Under the pieces are notes generated by a model, which saw only the letters and a program-made list of their open reading frames with translations, was not told the DNA's origin and did not search any database. From JAHBVL01 sp964461025 (lineage in GTDB: Bacteria > Chloroflexota > Chloroflexia > Thermomicrobiales > UBA6265), in NCBI GenBank assembly GCA_964461025.1, contig CAYWSE010000011.1, forward strand, positions 1 to 64,000: a DNA stretch of 64,000 bases, read 5' to 3'. This document shows positions 34,425-43,374 of this stretch, piece after piece; position 1 is the stretch's first letter; every line of letters starts with the position of its first letter. The translations under genes were made by a program, and so were the position numbers.

Positions 34425-37202
34425 CTAGCTGGCCACGGCCTCGCCGACGATGCCTGCGCCCGGCGCTGGCGACGAATCCAAGTCGGATGTCGTCATGCTC
34501 AGGAGACCAGTGCGCCGGAGCACGATCTTGGCGACTTCAAAGATCGCCAAAACGATGACTGTTGCCAGCAGGCAGATTCCCCACTGATCGCGGGTCAACG
34601 AGACTGTCTCAAAGATCCGCTGCAGGAAACCAATCTCTGTCACCAGGACAGTCAATACAATCACGAGCCCGGAAAGATAAACGAATTGCCGGTTTACGAA
34701 AGCCGCCGGAGCGAGTCCACCGTGCTCCGGATCTCGCGTCGATATGGCGGCAACCAAATGCAACAGCGAAAGAGCGACCATTCCCATCGTCAATGCGACG
34801 GGCAAACTGTATTGGTCCTCACCGTACGCCACGGTGATCAGCGTCGCAACCGCGATTACCAATCCGGCAAGAATCAATCGGATCGCAACGGGTCTTGGCA
34901 GAACGGGCGCATTCGCGCCGCGCGGACGCTGCCTCATCAACCCTGGCATGGCGGCATCGAAGCCCAATCCAATCGCCAGCGGAACATCGATGGCGAAATT
35001 GACCCACAGAATTTGCAGCGGCGTAAGTGGGATGCCGTCGGCAACATTGAAGATGCCCGCCATGACGAATAGCGCAATGAATGCCGTGATGACGCCGATC
35101 TGGAATCTCACATACTTCATCAGGTTGTCGTACAGCCCGCGACCGCCCTCCACCGCTTTGACAATGGTCGCGAAGTTATCGTCGGTCAAGATCATCTCGG
35201 CAGCTTCTTTGGTGACCTCCGTACCGGTGATCCCCATCGCCACGCCAATGTCGGCGCGTTTCAGTGCGGGCGCGTCGTTGACCCCGTCGCCGGTCATTGC
35301 GACCACGTTGTTCTGCCTCTTCAACGTTTCCACGAGTCGCACTTTATCCTCGGGAGCGACCCTGGCGATCACTCCGATATCCGCGATACGGTTACCGAGC
35401 TCCTCATCACTCATTGCCGCGAATTCGGCGCCTGTGATGGCCTGTCCTTCGATGCCGAGCTGACCAGCGATGGCGGCCGCGGTCGTAGCGTGATCTCCCG
35501 TGATCATTCGGATGCGAATGCCGGCATCATGACACAGTGCAATCGCATCCTTCGCCTCTTTGCGGGGCGGATCGACGATGCCGACAAGCGCGACGAGTTC
35601 GAGGTCGCTGACCCATTGCATCAGGTCGCCCGTTGCATCGAACTTCGCCGCTGGAATCTCCCGGGACGCGACCGCCATCACCCGCAATCCATTGCTGGCC
35701 AGACGGTCGTTCTCGGAGAGGACCGTTTCACGATATTCATCCATTGGCGCGAGAGCGCCGCCGGGCAGCCGCCCGGTCGTGGATTTCGACAGCACGACGT
35801 CAGGAGCACCTTTGACGAAGCACTTGATGAGAGGCGCTCCCTTAGCGTCTTTCATTTCATGGAAGGTCGCCATGTACTTGTACGCGGAATCAAAAGGCAC
35901 CTCTGCGATGCGCGGATACTCCTGTCTCGTTCCGGCAACATCAATGCCGCCTTTGGCGGCGAGCACAACGAGCGCTCCTTCCGTCGGGTCACCGACAATC
36001 TCGCCATCGGCCACGCTCGCATCCGAGCACAGCGCCATCGGCAGCATGATGTCGTCGAAGTTCGGATCCCCTTCGCCAGCTACGCGCAAGATTTTGCCTT
36101 CTGTCGAATAGCCCTCTCCGTCAATCTGATATTTGCGTCCCGGCACCACAAGCTCGCGAGCTGTCATCTGATTCAACGTCAACGTGCCTGTCTTGTCTGA
36201 GCAGATCGCCGACGTCGAACCGAGCGTCTCGACAGATCGCAGGCGCTTGACGATCGCGCCTTTCTCGGCAAGCTTCTGCGTGCCGAGCGAAAGCAGCGTG
36301 GTCACCACTGCAGGCATGCCGGTGGGAATGGCGGCGATCGCGAGGCTCATTCCCAGCAGGAACATCTCGTCGGCGGATTGATCGCGGACGAGGCCGATCG
36401 CTACGATGAGTACGAGCGCGATGGCAGCCGCGATTGTGATGATGATCGTCAACTGATCGAGCTGCTTGGTGAGTGGCGTTTTCTCCTGTTCAACGTCGCT
36501 GAGCATGCCCGAAATCTGACCCATCTGGGTTTCCATTCCGGTCGATGTGACGACCATTTCGCCGCGCCCGTGTGTCACGGTCGTGTTCATGAATGCCATG
36601 TTTACTCTGTCGGCGAGCGGCACTTCTGTTTCGTCGATCGACGCAATGTTCTTGTCAACAGGAGCACTCTCTCCGGTCAACCCTGCTTCTTCGATCTGCA
36701 GCGCTGCGGCGATCAACAACCTGCCGTCTGCCGGCACCTTGTCGCCCGCTTCGAAAGTGACTACATCGCCCGGGACAAGCTCTTCGGCTGAAAGCACCAC
36801 GGTTTCGCCGTCGCGCTTTACCTTTGAGGTCATGATCAGCATCTTGCGCAGGGCGGCAACGCTCTCCGCGGCCTTTCCTTCCTGGTTCAGGCCGAGCACG
36901 GCATTGAACACCGTCAGACCAAGGACAAGAACCCCTGTCCCATAGTCCTGCAGCGCGAAAATGCTGACAGCGGCGACGCCCAGCAGCACGAGCTGCATCA
37001 GGTCCTTGTATTGCCGAAGGAACGCTTGCCAGACTGGCTCGGGAGGCTGCTCGTCGAGCTTGTTCGGGCCGTATTGGGACTGACGCTGCTTCGCAGTGCC
37101 GGAGGCCAGACCAGTCGCGGGATCGACGTCGAGCGTTTCGCACGCTTTGTCGGCGGTCAGGTCGTACCACAACGGCCTGGAAGAGTTCGTAGCTGCTGCC
37201 AT
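34425..37202 (-). CDS. P2-like cation-transporting P-type ATPase, ion specificity unknown
   Basis: A 925-residue ion pump of the SERCA/P2 architecture. The phosphorylation site CSDKTGTLT, actuator TGES (LTGESAPVD), MITGDH and TGDGVNDAPAL motifs are intact, so it should be active. The ion site differs from calcium pumps. M4 reads IPTGMP instead of IPEGLP (Glu309 to Thr). M5 lacks the Asn768/Glu771 equivalents (GVITAFIALF). M6 reads NFAID for NLVTD, keeping only Asn796 and Asp800. Proton, sodium, potassium or ammonium transport are all possible. Its ATG follows the stop of the NhaC gene directly (TAAATG), indicating coupling within the arginine deiminase operon. Confidence 0.88.
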   Translation of the reverse strand: MAAATNSSRPLWYDLTADKACETLDVDPATGLASGTAKQRQSQYGPNKLDEQPPEPVWQAFLRQYKDLMQLVLLGVAAVSIFALQDYGTGVLVLGLTVFNAVLGLNQEGKAAESVAALRKMLIMTSKVKRDGETVVLSAEELVPGDVVTFEAGDKVPADGRLLIAAALQIEEAGLTGESAPVDKNIASIDETEVPLADRVNMAFMNTTVTHGRGEMVVTSTGMETQMGQISGMLSDVEQEKTPLTKQLDQLTIIITIAAAIALVLIVAIGLVRDQSADEMFLLGMSLAIAAIPTGMPAVVTTLLSLGTQKLAEKGAIVKRLRSVETLGSTSAICSDKTGTLTLNQMTARELVVPGRKYQIDGEGYSTEGKILRVAGEGDPNFDDIMLPMALCSDASVADGEIVGDPTEGALVVLAAKGGIDVAGTRQEYPRIAEVPFDSAYKYMATFHEMKDAKGAPLIKCFVKGAPDVVLSKSTTGRLPGGALAPMDEYRETVLSENDRLASNGLRVMAVASREIPAAKFDATGDLMQWVSDLELVALVGIVDPPRKEAKDAIALCHDAGIRIRMITGDHATTAAAIAGQLGIEGQAITGAEFAAMSDEELGNRIADIGVIARVAPEDKVRLVETLKRQNNVVAMTGDGVNDAPALKRADIGVAMGITGTEVTKEAAEMILTDDNFATIVKAVEGGRGLYDNLMKYVRFQIGVITAFIALFVMAGIFNVADGIPLTPLQILWVNFAIDVPLAIGLGFDAAMPGLMRQRPRGANAPVLPRPVAIRLILAGLVIAVATLITVAYGEDQYSLPVALTMGMVALSLLHLVAAISTRDPEHGGLAPAAFVNRQFVYLSGLVIVLTVLVTEIGFLQRIFETVSLTRDQWGICLLATVIVLAIFEVAKIVLRRTGLLSMTTSDLDSSPAPGAGIVGEAVAS

Positions 37203-38723
37203 TTAGTTTCCTCCCGCAGCGGACGCTTCGGTAGCGGCCGGACCGGATGCAGATTCAAAATCATCGTACTTGATCATCCGGAATCCCAGGAATCCGTAGA
37301 TCAGTGATATGACCGGATTAATAAGGTTGAAGAAGCAATACGGAAGGTACTCGAAGGTTGCGACTCCGAGCACCGCGGCATGATAGGCGCCGCAGGTGTT
37401 CCAGGGAATGAGAACCGAAGTCACAGTCCCGTTGTCTTCGACGATCCTCGAAAGAGTCTCCGGCCGGTATCCCTGTTTCTTGAACTCGGGACTGAATGTC
37501 CGCGCCGGAATGACGTCGGCGACATACTGATCCCCGGCCAGCACATTCAGGCCAATCGCGCTTCCTGCCACTGCTGCTGTGAGCTTACCGGGCGAATCGG
37601 CATGCGCTATCAATGGCTCGACCAGACGGTGGAGGTATCCCGCTCTCTCCATGACCGCACCAAATGCCAGAGCTCCGATGATCAGCCAGAGCGTGATGAG
37701 CATGCTACTCATGCCGCCGCCGCTGAACAGCGAATCGATCTCCGGCACTCCCGTATCGGGACTGAATCCGGTAGCGGTCGATGAGATGACAGCCTTCAGG
37801 TTCATTGCGAGTGTGTTCAAACTGGGATCAGCAACGAACGATTCGACCACATCTGGTTGGGTGAAGCAGGCCAGGACGGCCGATCCGAGTGCAGTCAGGT
37901 AAATCGCGATGAACGGCGGAAGCTTCAGCAGACTGAGCACAACGAGCAGCACGATCGGCGCCAGGGTGATTGGACCTATGTTGAACGCCGCATCGAGCGT
38001 CGCCTTGGCCTGGCTGGTGTCAATGGCCGTCGAGGAAACATCCGCCCGCCAGCTGATGATCAGGAAGAGCACCGAAGCGATGACGAAAGACGGGACGACG
38101 GTCCACATCATGGCTTTGATGTGGGCTGATACCGATGCGCCGGTGATGCTCGGCACAAGGACCGTTGTTTCAGAGAGCGGGCACATTTTGTCGCCCATAT
38201 ATGCTCCCGAAATCGCCGCTCCGGCAGTGATGGCGGCATCCATGCCGAGGACTTGAGAAATCCCGATGAAGGCCACTCCGAGGGTTCCGGCCGTCGTCCA
38301 CGAGCTACCGGTTACGAGTCCGGTAATGGCGCAGATCACCGCCACCGCAAAGTAGAAAAAGCTTGGCTCCAGCAAATCGAGACCGTAATAGATCACGGTC
38401 GCGATGGTGCCGCCCATGTTCCATGCGCCGAGGAGAGCGCCGACCGCCAGCAAGATGAAGATCGCGCTGAGACCGGCGGAAATCCCCTCGACTGTCGCGT
38501 TTCTCAGTTCGTCGAACGGTATTCCGCGCCGCGCGCCCATGAGCGCGGCAATTGTCGCCGCCGTAAACAAGCTGACCTGAATGGCCCCACCGCTCGAGTC
38601 GAGACCATAAAGCCAGACCGACGCGGCCAACAGCACGATCAGCGCAGCAACCGGCACCAACGCTTCGGTCAGTGACGGCTTTGGCAATGCGGACGGTTCT
38701 GGCCGTTGATGTATGTCACCCAT
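37203..38723 (-). CDS. NhaC-family Na+/H+ antiporter
   Basis: A 506-residue multi-spanning carrier of the NhaC/MleN group. About 12 hydrophobic segments are visible. Typical blocks are GSSWTTAGTLGVAFIGIS near residue 145, ISGAYMGDKMCPLSETTVL near residue 180, and VLAGDQYVADVIPARTF plus SVLIPWNTCGAY towards the C-terminus. It may exchange Na+ for H+, or an organic anion pair as in MleN. It sits between arcB (29 bp away) and the P-type ATPase (adjacent), so ion exchange looks linked to arginine catabolism. The start has only a distant GGAAAG. Confidence 0.87.
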   Translation of the reverse strand: MGDIHQRPEPSALPKPSLTEALVPVAALIVLLAASVWLYGLDSSGGAIQVSLFTAATIAALMGARRGIPFDELRNATVEGISAGLSAIFILLAVGALLGAWNMGGTIATVIYYGLDLLEPSFFYFAVAVICAITGLVTGSSWTTAGTLGVAFIGISQVLGMDAAITAGAAISGAYMGDKMCPLSETTVLVPSITGASVSAHIKAMMWTVVPSFVIASVLFLIISWRADVSSTAIDTSQAKATLDAAFNIGPITLAPIVLLVVLSLLKLPPFIAIYLTALGSAVLACFTQPDVVESFVADPSLNTLAMNLKAVISSTATGFSPDTGVPEIDSLFSGGGMSSMLITLWLIIGALAFGAVMERAGYLHRLVEPLIAHADSPGKLTAAVAGSAIGLNVLAGDQYVADVIPARTFSPEFKKQGYRPETLSRIVEDNGTVTSVLIPWNTCGAYHAAVLGVATFEYLPYCFFNLINPVISLIYGFLGFRMIKYDDFESASGPAATEASAAGGN

Positions 38724-38752
38724 GACATTGAGCTGCTTTCCGCTGCCCGCAA

Positions 38753-39766
38753 CTAGTCAGCGAGGGTCGAAACCAGAATCGCTTTGATGGTGTGCATCCG
38801 ATTTTCCGCCTGGTCGAACACGATCGAAGCGGGACTCTCGAACACTTCATCGGTAACTTCCATGGCTTCCAGACCGTGTTTCTCGAAGATGTCCCGCCCG
38901 ACCTTTGTCTCCGTGCTGTGAAACGCGGGCAGGCAATGCATGAACTTCGCGTTCGGGTTGCCGGTCTTGCGCATGACTTCGGCATTGACCTGGTAGGGCA
39001 ACAAGAGCTTGATGCGCTCGCCCCAGACCTCGATGGGCTCTCCCATCGACACCCAGACATCGGTGTGCACGAAGTCGGCACCCTTGACACCTTCGTCAAT
39101 GTCTTCTGTCAGCGTGATCCGTGCTCCCGACTCTTCCGCCATTGTCCTGGCGATGCCGACCAGCTCATCCTCCGGCCACAGGTGTTTGGGCGCGACGATG
39201 CGCACATCCATACCCAGCTTGGCGCCCGTCTCCAGCAAGGAGTTGCCCATGTTGTTCCGCGCGTCTCCAAGAAACGCGTAAGCGGTCTGCTCGAGAGGCT
39301 TGCTGCTGTGCTCACGCATGGTCAGCACATCGGCAAGCATCTGCGTTGGATGAAACTCGTCCGTCAAGCCGTTGTAGACCGGAACACCAGCATACTGCGC
39401 CAGGATTTCCACCGAATCCTGCGAGAAACCCCGATATTCGATGGCGTCATACATGCGGCCGAGCACGCGAGCGGTGTCTTTCATCGATTCTTTGTGGCCG
39501 ATCTGGGACCCCTCCGGTCCCAGATACGTCACGTGAGCGCCCTGATCGTAGGCCGCAACCTCAAATGCGCAGCGCGTCCGCGTCGACGTTTTCTCAAAAA
39601 TCAGGACGATCTCGCGTTTGGCGAGGTACTGAAACTCCTCACGGGCGAGCTTGCTTGCCTTGAGGTGCGCTGACAGATCGAGAAGCCCAACGAATTCCTC
39701 TTTTGTGAGGGCTGCAACGTCGAGAAGGCTATGACCCTTCAGACTGGATACAACTGGTGCAGACAC
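38753..39766 (-). CDS. arcB: Ornithine carbamoyltransferase, catabolic
   Basis: Phosphorolyses citrulline to ornithine and carbamoyl phosphate. The 337-residue protein has the carbamoyl-phosphate motif STRTR (FEKTSTRTRCAFE), HPTQMLADVLTM, and the ornithine/catalytic Cys loop MHCLPAFHSTETKVG. GTG start at 39764-39766 with AAGGAG six bases upstream; the frame continues upstream with non-homologous sequence. The NSET/STET-type loop and operon position argue for the catabolic direction rather than arginine synthesis. Confidence 0.94.
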   Translation of the reverse strand: MSAPVVSSLKGHSLLDVAALTKEEFVGLLDLSAHLKASKLAREEFQYLAKREIVLIFEKTSTRTRCAFEVAAYDQGAHVTYLGPEGSQIGHKESMKDTARVLGRMYDAIEYRGFSQDSVEILAQYAGVPVYNGLTDEFHPTQMLADVLTMREHSSKPLEQTAYAFLGDARNNMGNSLLETGAKLGMDVRIVAPKHLWPEDELVGIARTMAEESGARITLTEDIDEGVKGADFVHTDVWVSMGEPIEVWGERIKLLLPYQVNAEVMRKTGNPNAKFMHCLPAFHSTETKVGRDIFEKHGLEAMEVTDEVFESPASIVFDQAENRMHTIKAILVSTLAD

Positions 39767-39812
39767 ATTGTGCTCCTTGCTTGAGTTTCGCCGGCTTGAG
39801 TAGGGGCGGCCA

Positions 39813-41336
39813 CTAATCGAGTGCAGAACCCCCGACGAGGACAACTGCGCATACCACTCCAAGGGCAAGAACGAGCGGCATCGCAAAACGCAACCAGGTT
39901 GGATACGGAATGCGACCCACGGCCAGTCCTCCCATGACGACAGCATACGTCGGCGTCACCAGCGCCAGCAATCCGCTTCCGAATTGATACGAGGAGACTA
40001 CCAGTGCGGCTGACACCCCCGCAAACGCCGCCAGCGGCACCATGATTGGCATCGTCACCGTCGCCAATCCGGAACTCGATGGAATCAGGAAGGAGAGCGG
40101 AATGAAGAGCAGGAAGAGCAACAGCACGAATCCTGTTCCATCAAGACCGCTGACCGCATCCTCTGCCCAGTGGAGAACCGTATCGGTAATCTGACCGTTG
40201 TTCATGACGACTGAGATGCCACGCGCCACTCCAACGATCAAGGCAACGCCGAGCAAGTCGCGGGCGCCATCGACGAAGGCGTCGGTCAGACCAGTCTCCC
40301 CGAGCCCGCCAACCATGCCGATGACGATGGCAAAGAGAATGAACGAAGAGCTCATCTCCGGGAACCACCACCAAAGGGTCGGCACGCTGATTCCCATGTC
40401 TTCCCACGGAATGACGCCATACATCATCATCAAGAAGGCAAGAAAGAAGAGCGCCAGGACGACTTTCTGTTTGCCGGTCAGCGGTCCGAACTCGCTTGAC
40501 TCTCCTCCGGCGCGGAGGAACTGACGTTCGTTTGCTTCCTTTTGATCGAAAACCAGTGATTTCGAAGGATCAGCCTGGACCTTCTTCGCATAGCGGCTGA
40601 CCCAGAAAATGCCGAGCGCCAAGCCAACGATCAGGACGATCAATCGCCCGACGAGTCCTTCTGAAATCGAAATACCCGCAAAACCAGAAGCAATGCCAGT
40701 TGCAAACGGATTGATCGTCGATCCGAGCACGCCAATGCCTGCTCCCAGCAAGATGACAGCAACACCGGTCAGCGCGTCGTAGCCCGCGGCGAGCATAACG
40801 GCAACAATCAGCGGATAGAACGCCAGCGTTTCTTCCGCCATGCCGTAGCTGGTGCCGCCGAGCGCGAAGATCGTCATCAGAACAGGAATCAGGAGGTTTT
40901 CGCGCCCTTCGAGCGACTTCACGACGCTCGCGATGCCGGCATTGATTGCGCCGGTCTTCATGGTCACGCCAAGAAAACCGCCAACGATCAGGACAAAGAG
41001 GGCAACATCGATTGCGCCATACAGCTCGCCGTAATTGAAGGCGTTGACATTGCCAGTTTCGTCCTGGACGCCATACATTCCCTCGATCGGCGCCCGCAAT
41101 GAATCGCGGATGATCCTGGCTGGATCAGCCTCGACCTCGTGATAGGTTCCCGGAACCGGCGCGCCGGTGTCGTCGAGCTCATAACGGCCCGCCGGCACGA
41201 CATAGGTCAGCACTGCCATCAGGACGATCAGCAGGAAGAGAATCGTATAAGCGCCCGGCATCTTGAAACCGGACTTTGTTTCAGAGATAGCTTCGGCCTC
41301 GACGCCAGACGGTGGGAGAGCAGCGTTGTCGCTCAT
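39813..41336 (-). CDS. YfcC/ArcD2-type carrier, probable arginine/ornithine antiporter
   Basis: A 507-residue membrane carrier of the YfcC/DcuC superfamily. The N-terminal helix ends in TYVVPAGRYE, the family mark. The central blocks are IFALGGTSYGMAEETLAFYPL and GSTINPFATGIASGFAGIS, and the later half has PLSFLIPSSSGLATVTMPIM. In arginine deiminase operons such carriers swap arginine for ornithine; here that role is inferred from context. ATG at 41334-41336 with AAAGGA upstream overlaps the preceding gene by 4 bp. Confidence 0.88.
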   Translation of the reverse strand: MSDNAALPPSGVEAEAISETKSGFKMPGAYTILFLLIVLMAVLTYVVPAGRYELDDTGAPVPGTYHEVEADPARIIRDSLRAPIEGMYGVQDETGNVNAFNYGELYGAIDVALFVLIVGGFLGVTMKTGAINAGIASVVKSLEGRENLLIPVLMTIFALGGTSYGMAEETLAFYPLIVAVMLAAGYDALTGVAVILLGAGIGVLGSTINPFATGIASGFAGISISEGLVGRLIVLIVGLALGIFWVSRYAKKVQADPSKSLVFDQKEANERQFLRAGGESSEFGPLTGKQKVVLALFFLAFLMMMYGVIPWEDMGISVPTLWWWFPEMSSSFILFAIVIGMVGGLGETGLTDAFVDGARDLLGVALIVGVARGISVVMNNGQITDTVLHWAEDAVSGLDGTGFVLLLFLLFIPLSFLIPSSSGLATVTMPIMVPLAAFAGVSAALVVSSYQFGSGLLALVTPTYAVVMGGLAVGRIPYPTWLRFAMPLVLALGVVCAVVLVGGSALD

Positions 41337-41836
41337 GCCGCGATCCTTTCCTGTGCCGCCGCGGGTACCGGCGTTGCCGATCCTTCGAGCAGCTCGCGAT
41401 CTGCCTGGACACGGTCACTGATGACGAGAATTGAGGAAGACAACCTCTTCAGATTGTCAGCGGTGACCTGATTCGAGGAATCGACGGCCATCTCGCCGAC
41501 GAGCTCCGCTGTAGCTTCGAGTTCATCCTCTGCTTGCTGAAGGAGGGGAATGGCCTCACCTGCTGGATTGCCCATCGCTTCAACGTACAGGCTCTGGGCC
41601 GCAGTGAGACCAGGCACAGCTTCTTCAGGAAGCGTGCTTTGCTCCAGCAAGAGTTCGATCGAAGCGTTCGGAGCCAACGTGTAGAGCGTCGCTTCCAACG
41701 CTCCAGCGGTGGTTGACTGCGATGTGTCGCCGGCTCGGCTCGCGACCGTTGATCCGTCGTCTCGATTATTGGAGTAAATCAGGGCGACGATCGCCGCCAG
41801 CCCGAGAGCCGCAACCACATAGTGCCAAGGTCGCAT
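41333..41836 (-). CDS. Membrane-anchored protein of unknown function in the arc operon
   Basis: I do not recognise this 167-residue protein. It has one N-terminal membrane helix (about residues 5-21) followed by a mostly helical, acidic extracytoplasmic domain with Thr/Ser/Ala-rich linker, and a PVPAAAQ tail. ATG at 41834-41836 has GGGAG seven bases upstream; an upstream in-frame start at 41866 would overlap arcA. It lies between arcA (16 bp) and the ArcD-like carrier (4-bp overlap), so it must be co-translated with the pathway. A cofactor or stabiliser of the carrier is one guess. Confidence 0.7.
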   Translation of the reverse strand: MRPWHYVVAALGLAAIVALIYSNNRDDGSTVASRAGDTSQSTTAGALEATLYTLAPNASIELLLEQSTLPEEAVPGLTAAQSLYVEAMGNPAGEAIPLLQQAEDELEATAELVGEMAVDSSNQVTADNLKRLSSSILVISDRVQADRELLEGSATPVPAAAQERIAA

Positions 41837-41852
41837 CGTCCAACTCCCTTCG

Positions 41853-43115
41853 CTAAATCGGGTCACGGAGAATCGGGCATGTCATGCAATGGCCGCCGCC
41901 GCGCCCCTTGCCAAGCTCGAAACCCTGAATTGGCAAGACTTCGATTCCCGCTTCTCTCATTTTTGTGATCGTGTAGGTATTGCGTTCGTAGGCGACGACG
42001 ACTCCCGGAGCCAGCGCGACGGTGTTGTTCGCATCGTCCCATTGCTCACGGGCCTGTTGGTACGCGTCTCCGCCGGTCTCGACGACATTCAGCTTCTTGA
42101 CACCGAGAGCGTCCTTGACCGTGTCGAGGAAATTTGGTTCCTGTGTGACATGGAAGTCGCCGGCCTTCTTACCGGGACGCAGGCTGATTGCCTTGATCTT
42201 GCCCACGACTTCCGGGTACGCGGTGACGACATCGCGATCGAGCATCGTGAAGACCGTGTCCAGATGCATCGACGCTCTGTCCTTGCCCATCACGCAGGCG
42301 ACCACACGGTCGGCGGCGCCTTTAGCGAAGAGGTTCTTGGCGATCTGCTCGATCATCCGGCCCGTCGTGCGTTCGCTCATGCCGATGAAGACTGCGCCAT
42401 TGCCGATCGGCTGCACGTCTCCGCCTTCCAGCGCGGCCTGACCAAAGTCGTGGAGGATGAAATCGCCCGATTCGTCCTCTTCCGGATACCACCAATCGAA
42501 GCCGGCATCCTGGAACATCGGGTGATACCGATAAATGGCGAACATGTTGAGGGCTTCGCGTCGGCGTGCCGGCCAGTACATAGGATTGACCGAAACCCCG
42601 CCGTAGATCCAGCACGACGAGTCGCGCGTGAACAGCGAGTTTGGCAACGGTGGCAGCAGGAAGTAGTTCTCATCGTCCGCCGCTGCCGCTCCCAGCGAAA
42701 CCTCGCCGATTTTGGCCATATCGAGCCCTGATTCGGCAATCGTCATACCGCCGATGATGTGCTTGGCAAGCACATCTGGCTTGAGACCGGCCAGCATGTC
42801 TCTGAACTCATCGCTGGCTGACCAGCCAACGGTGTAGGCGCCGGATACCCGCTCAATCAGCCTGGTTCGGGCCGCTTCACTCGCTTCCAGCGTTTCAGTC
42901 AAGAGCTGCTGGACGTAGAAGACTTCCACGCCCCGCGACCGCATCAGCTGAACAAATGCGTCATGTTCTCGTTGGGCCTGTTCGACCCATAAGACATCGT
43001 CAAAAAGCAGTTCGTCGTGATTCGTCGGCGTCAGTCGTTTGAGACTTAAGTCGGGCCGGTGGACGATGACCTTTCTCAGCGTTCCGACCTCAGAATGAAC
43101 TCCAAAGGCGCTCAA
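41853..43115 (-). CDS. arcA: Arginine deiminase
   Basis: First step of the pathway: arginine to citrulline + ammonia. The 420-residue guanidino-modifying enzyme shows the N-terminal GVHSEVGTLRKVIVHRP, catalytic acid block LEGGDVQPIGNG, HLDTVFTMLDRD with the catalytic His and Asp, and the nucleophile Cys410 in GGGHCMTCP. TTG start at 43113-43115 with GGAGG nine bases upstream. First gene of a seven-gene operon; the 19-bp repeat lies 83 bp before the start. Oddly, the usual RCMSMP around the nucleophile is HCMTCP, bringing a second cysteine three residues on. Confidence 0.95.
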   Translation of the reverse strand: MSAFGVHSEVGTLRKVIVHRPDLSLKRLTPTNHDELLFDDVLWVEQAQREHDAFVQLMRSRGVEVFYVQQLLTETLEASEAARTRLIERVSGAYTVGWSASDEFRDMLAGLKPDVLAKHIIGGMTIAESGLDMAKIGEVSLGAAAADDENYFLLPPLPNSLFTRDSSCWIYGGVSVNPMYWPARRREALNMFAIYRYHPMFQDAGFDWWYPEEDESGDFILHDFGQAALEGGDVQPIGNGAVFIGMSERTTGRMIEQIAKNLFAKGAADRVVACVMGKDRASMHLDTVFTMLDRDVVTAYPEVVGKIKAISLRPGKKAGDFHVTQEPNFLDTVKDALGVKKLNVVETGGDAYQQAREQWDDANNTVALAPGVVVAYERNTYTITKMREAGIEVLPIQGFELGKGRGGGHCMTCPILRDPI

Positions 43116-43197
43116 CGGGGACTACCTCCTGTCGCGAAATCGGACTTCCGCACCGATTACTTCTGCTATCAAACTACGAGCGGAGAGAACGGCATGG

Positions 43198-43216
43198 TAT
43201 CGCTCGAAAGTGGTAA
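43198..43216 (-). promoter_or_regulatory. 19-bp repeat, copy 2, upstream of arcA
   Basis: TTACCACTTTCGAGCGATA on the minus strand, 83 bp before the arcA start; identical to the copy before the MFS gene. Flanking bases differ, so the identity is confined to 19 bp. Confidence 0.65.
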
Positions 43217-43318
43217 TGGAGAGTGAGATCGTTCGCGGGTCGCAGTGGAGGCTCACTCCATGTTGCCAATGTCCGCTGGGCCACTGGGAGTCACAAGGTT
43301 CGACCGCTGGACACGTTG

Positions 43319-43360
43319 AACGCAAACGGCGGCGCGCGCTGCGTCGCCGTTTGCGTTGCT
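43319..43360 (-). terminator. Hairpin, probable terminator of the NTF2-like gene
   Basis: A perfect 13-bp stem (43319-43331 with 43345-43357) and 13-nt loop. On the minus strand it ends the gene at 43375; the T-run (GCTTTTC) is better on the plus strand. It separates that gene from the arc operon. Confidence 0.6.
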
Positions 43361-43374
43361 TTTCTGCCTCCCGA

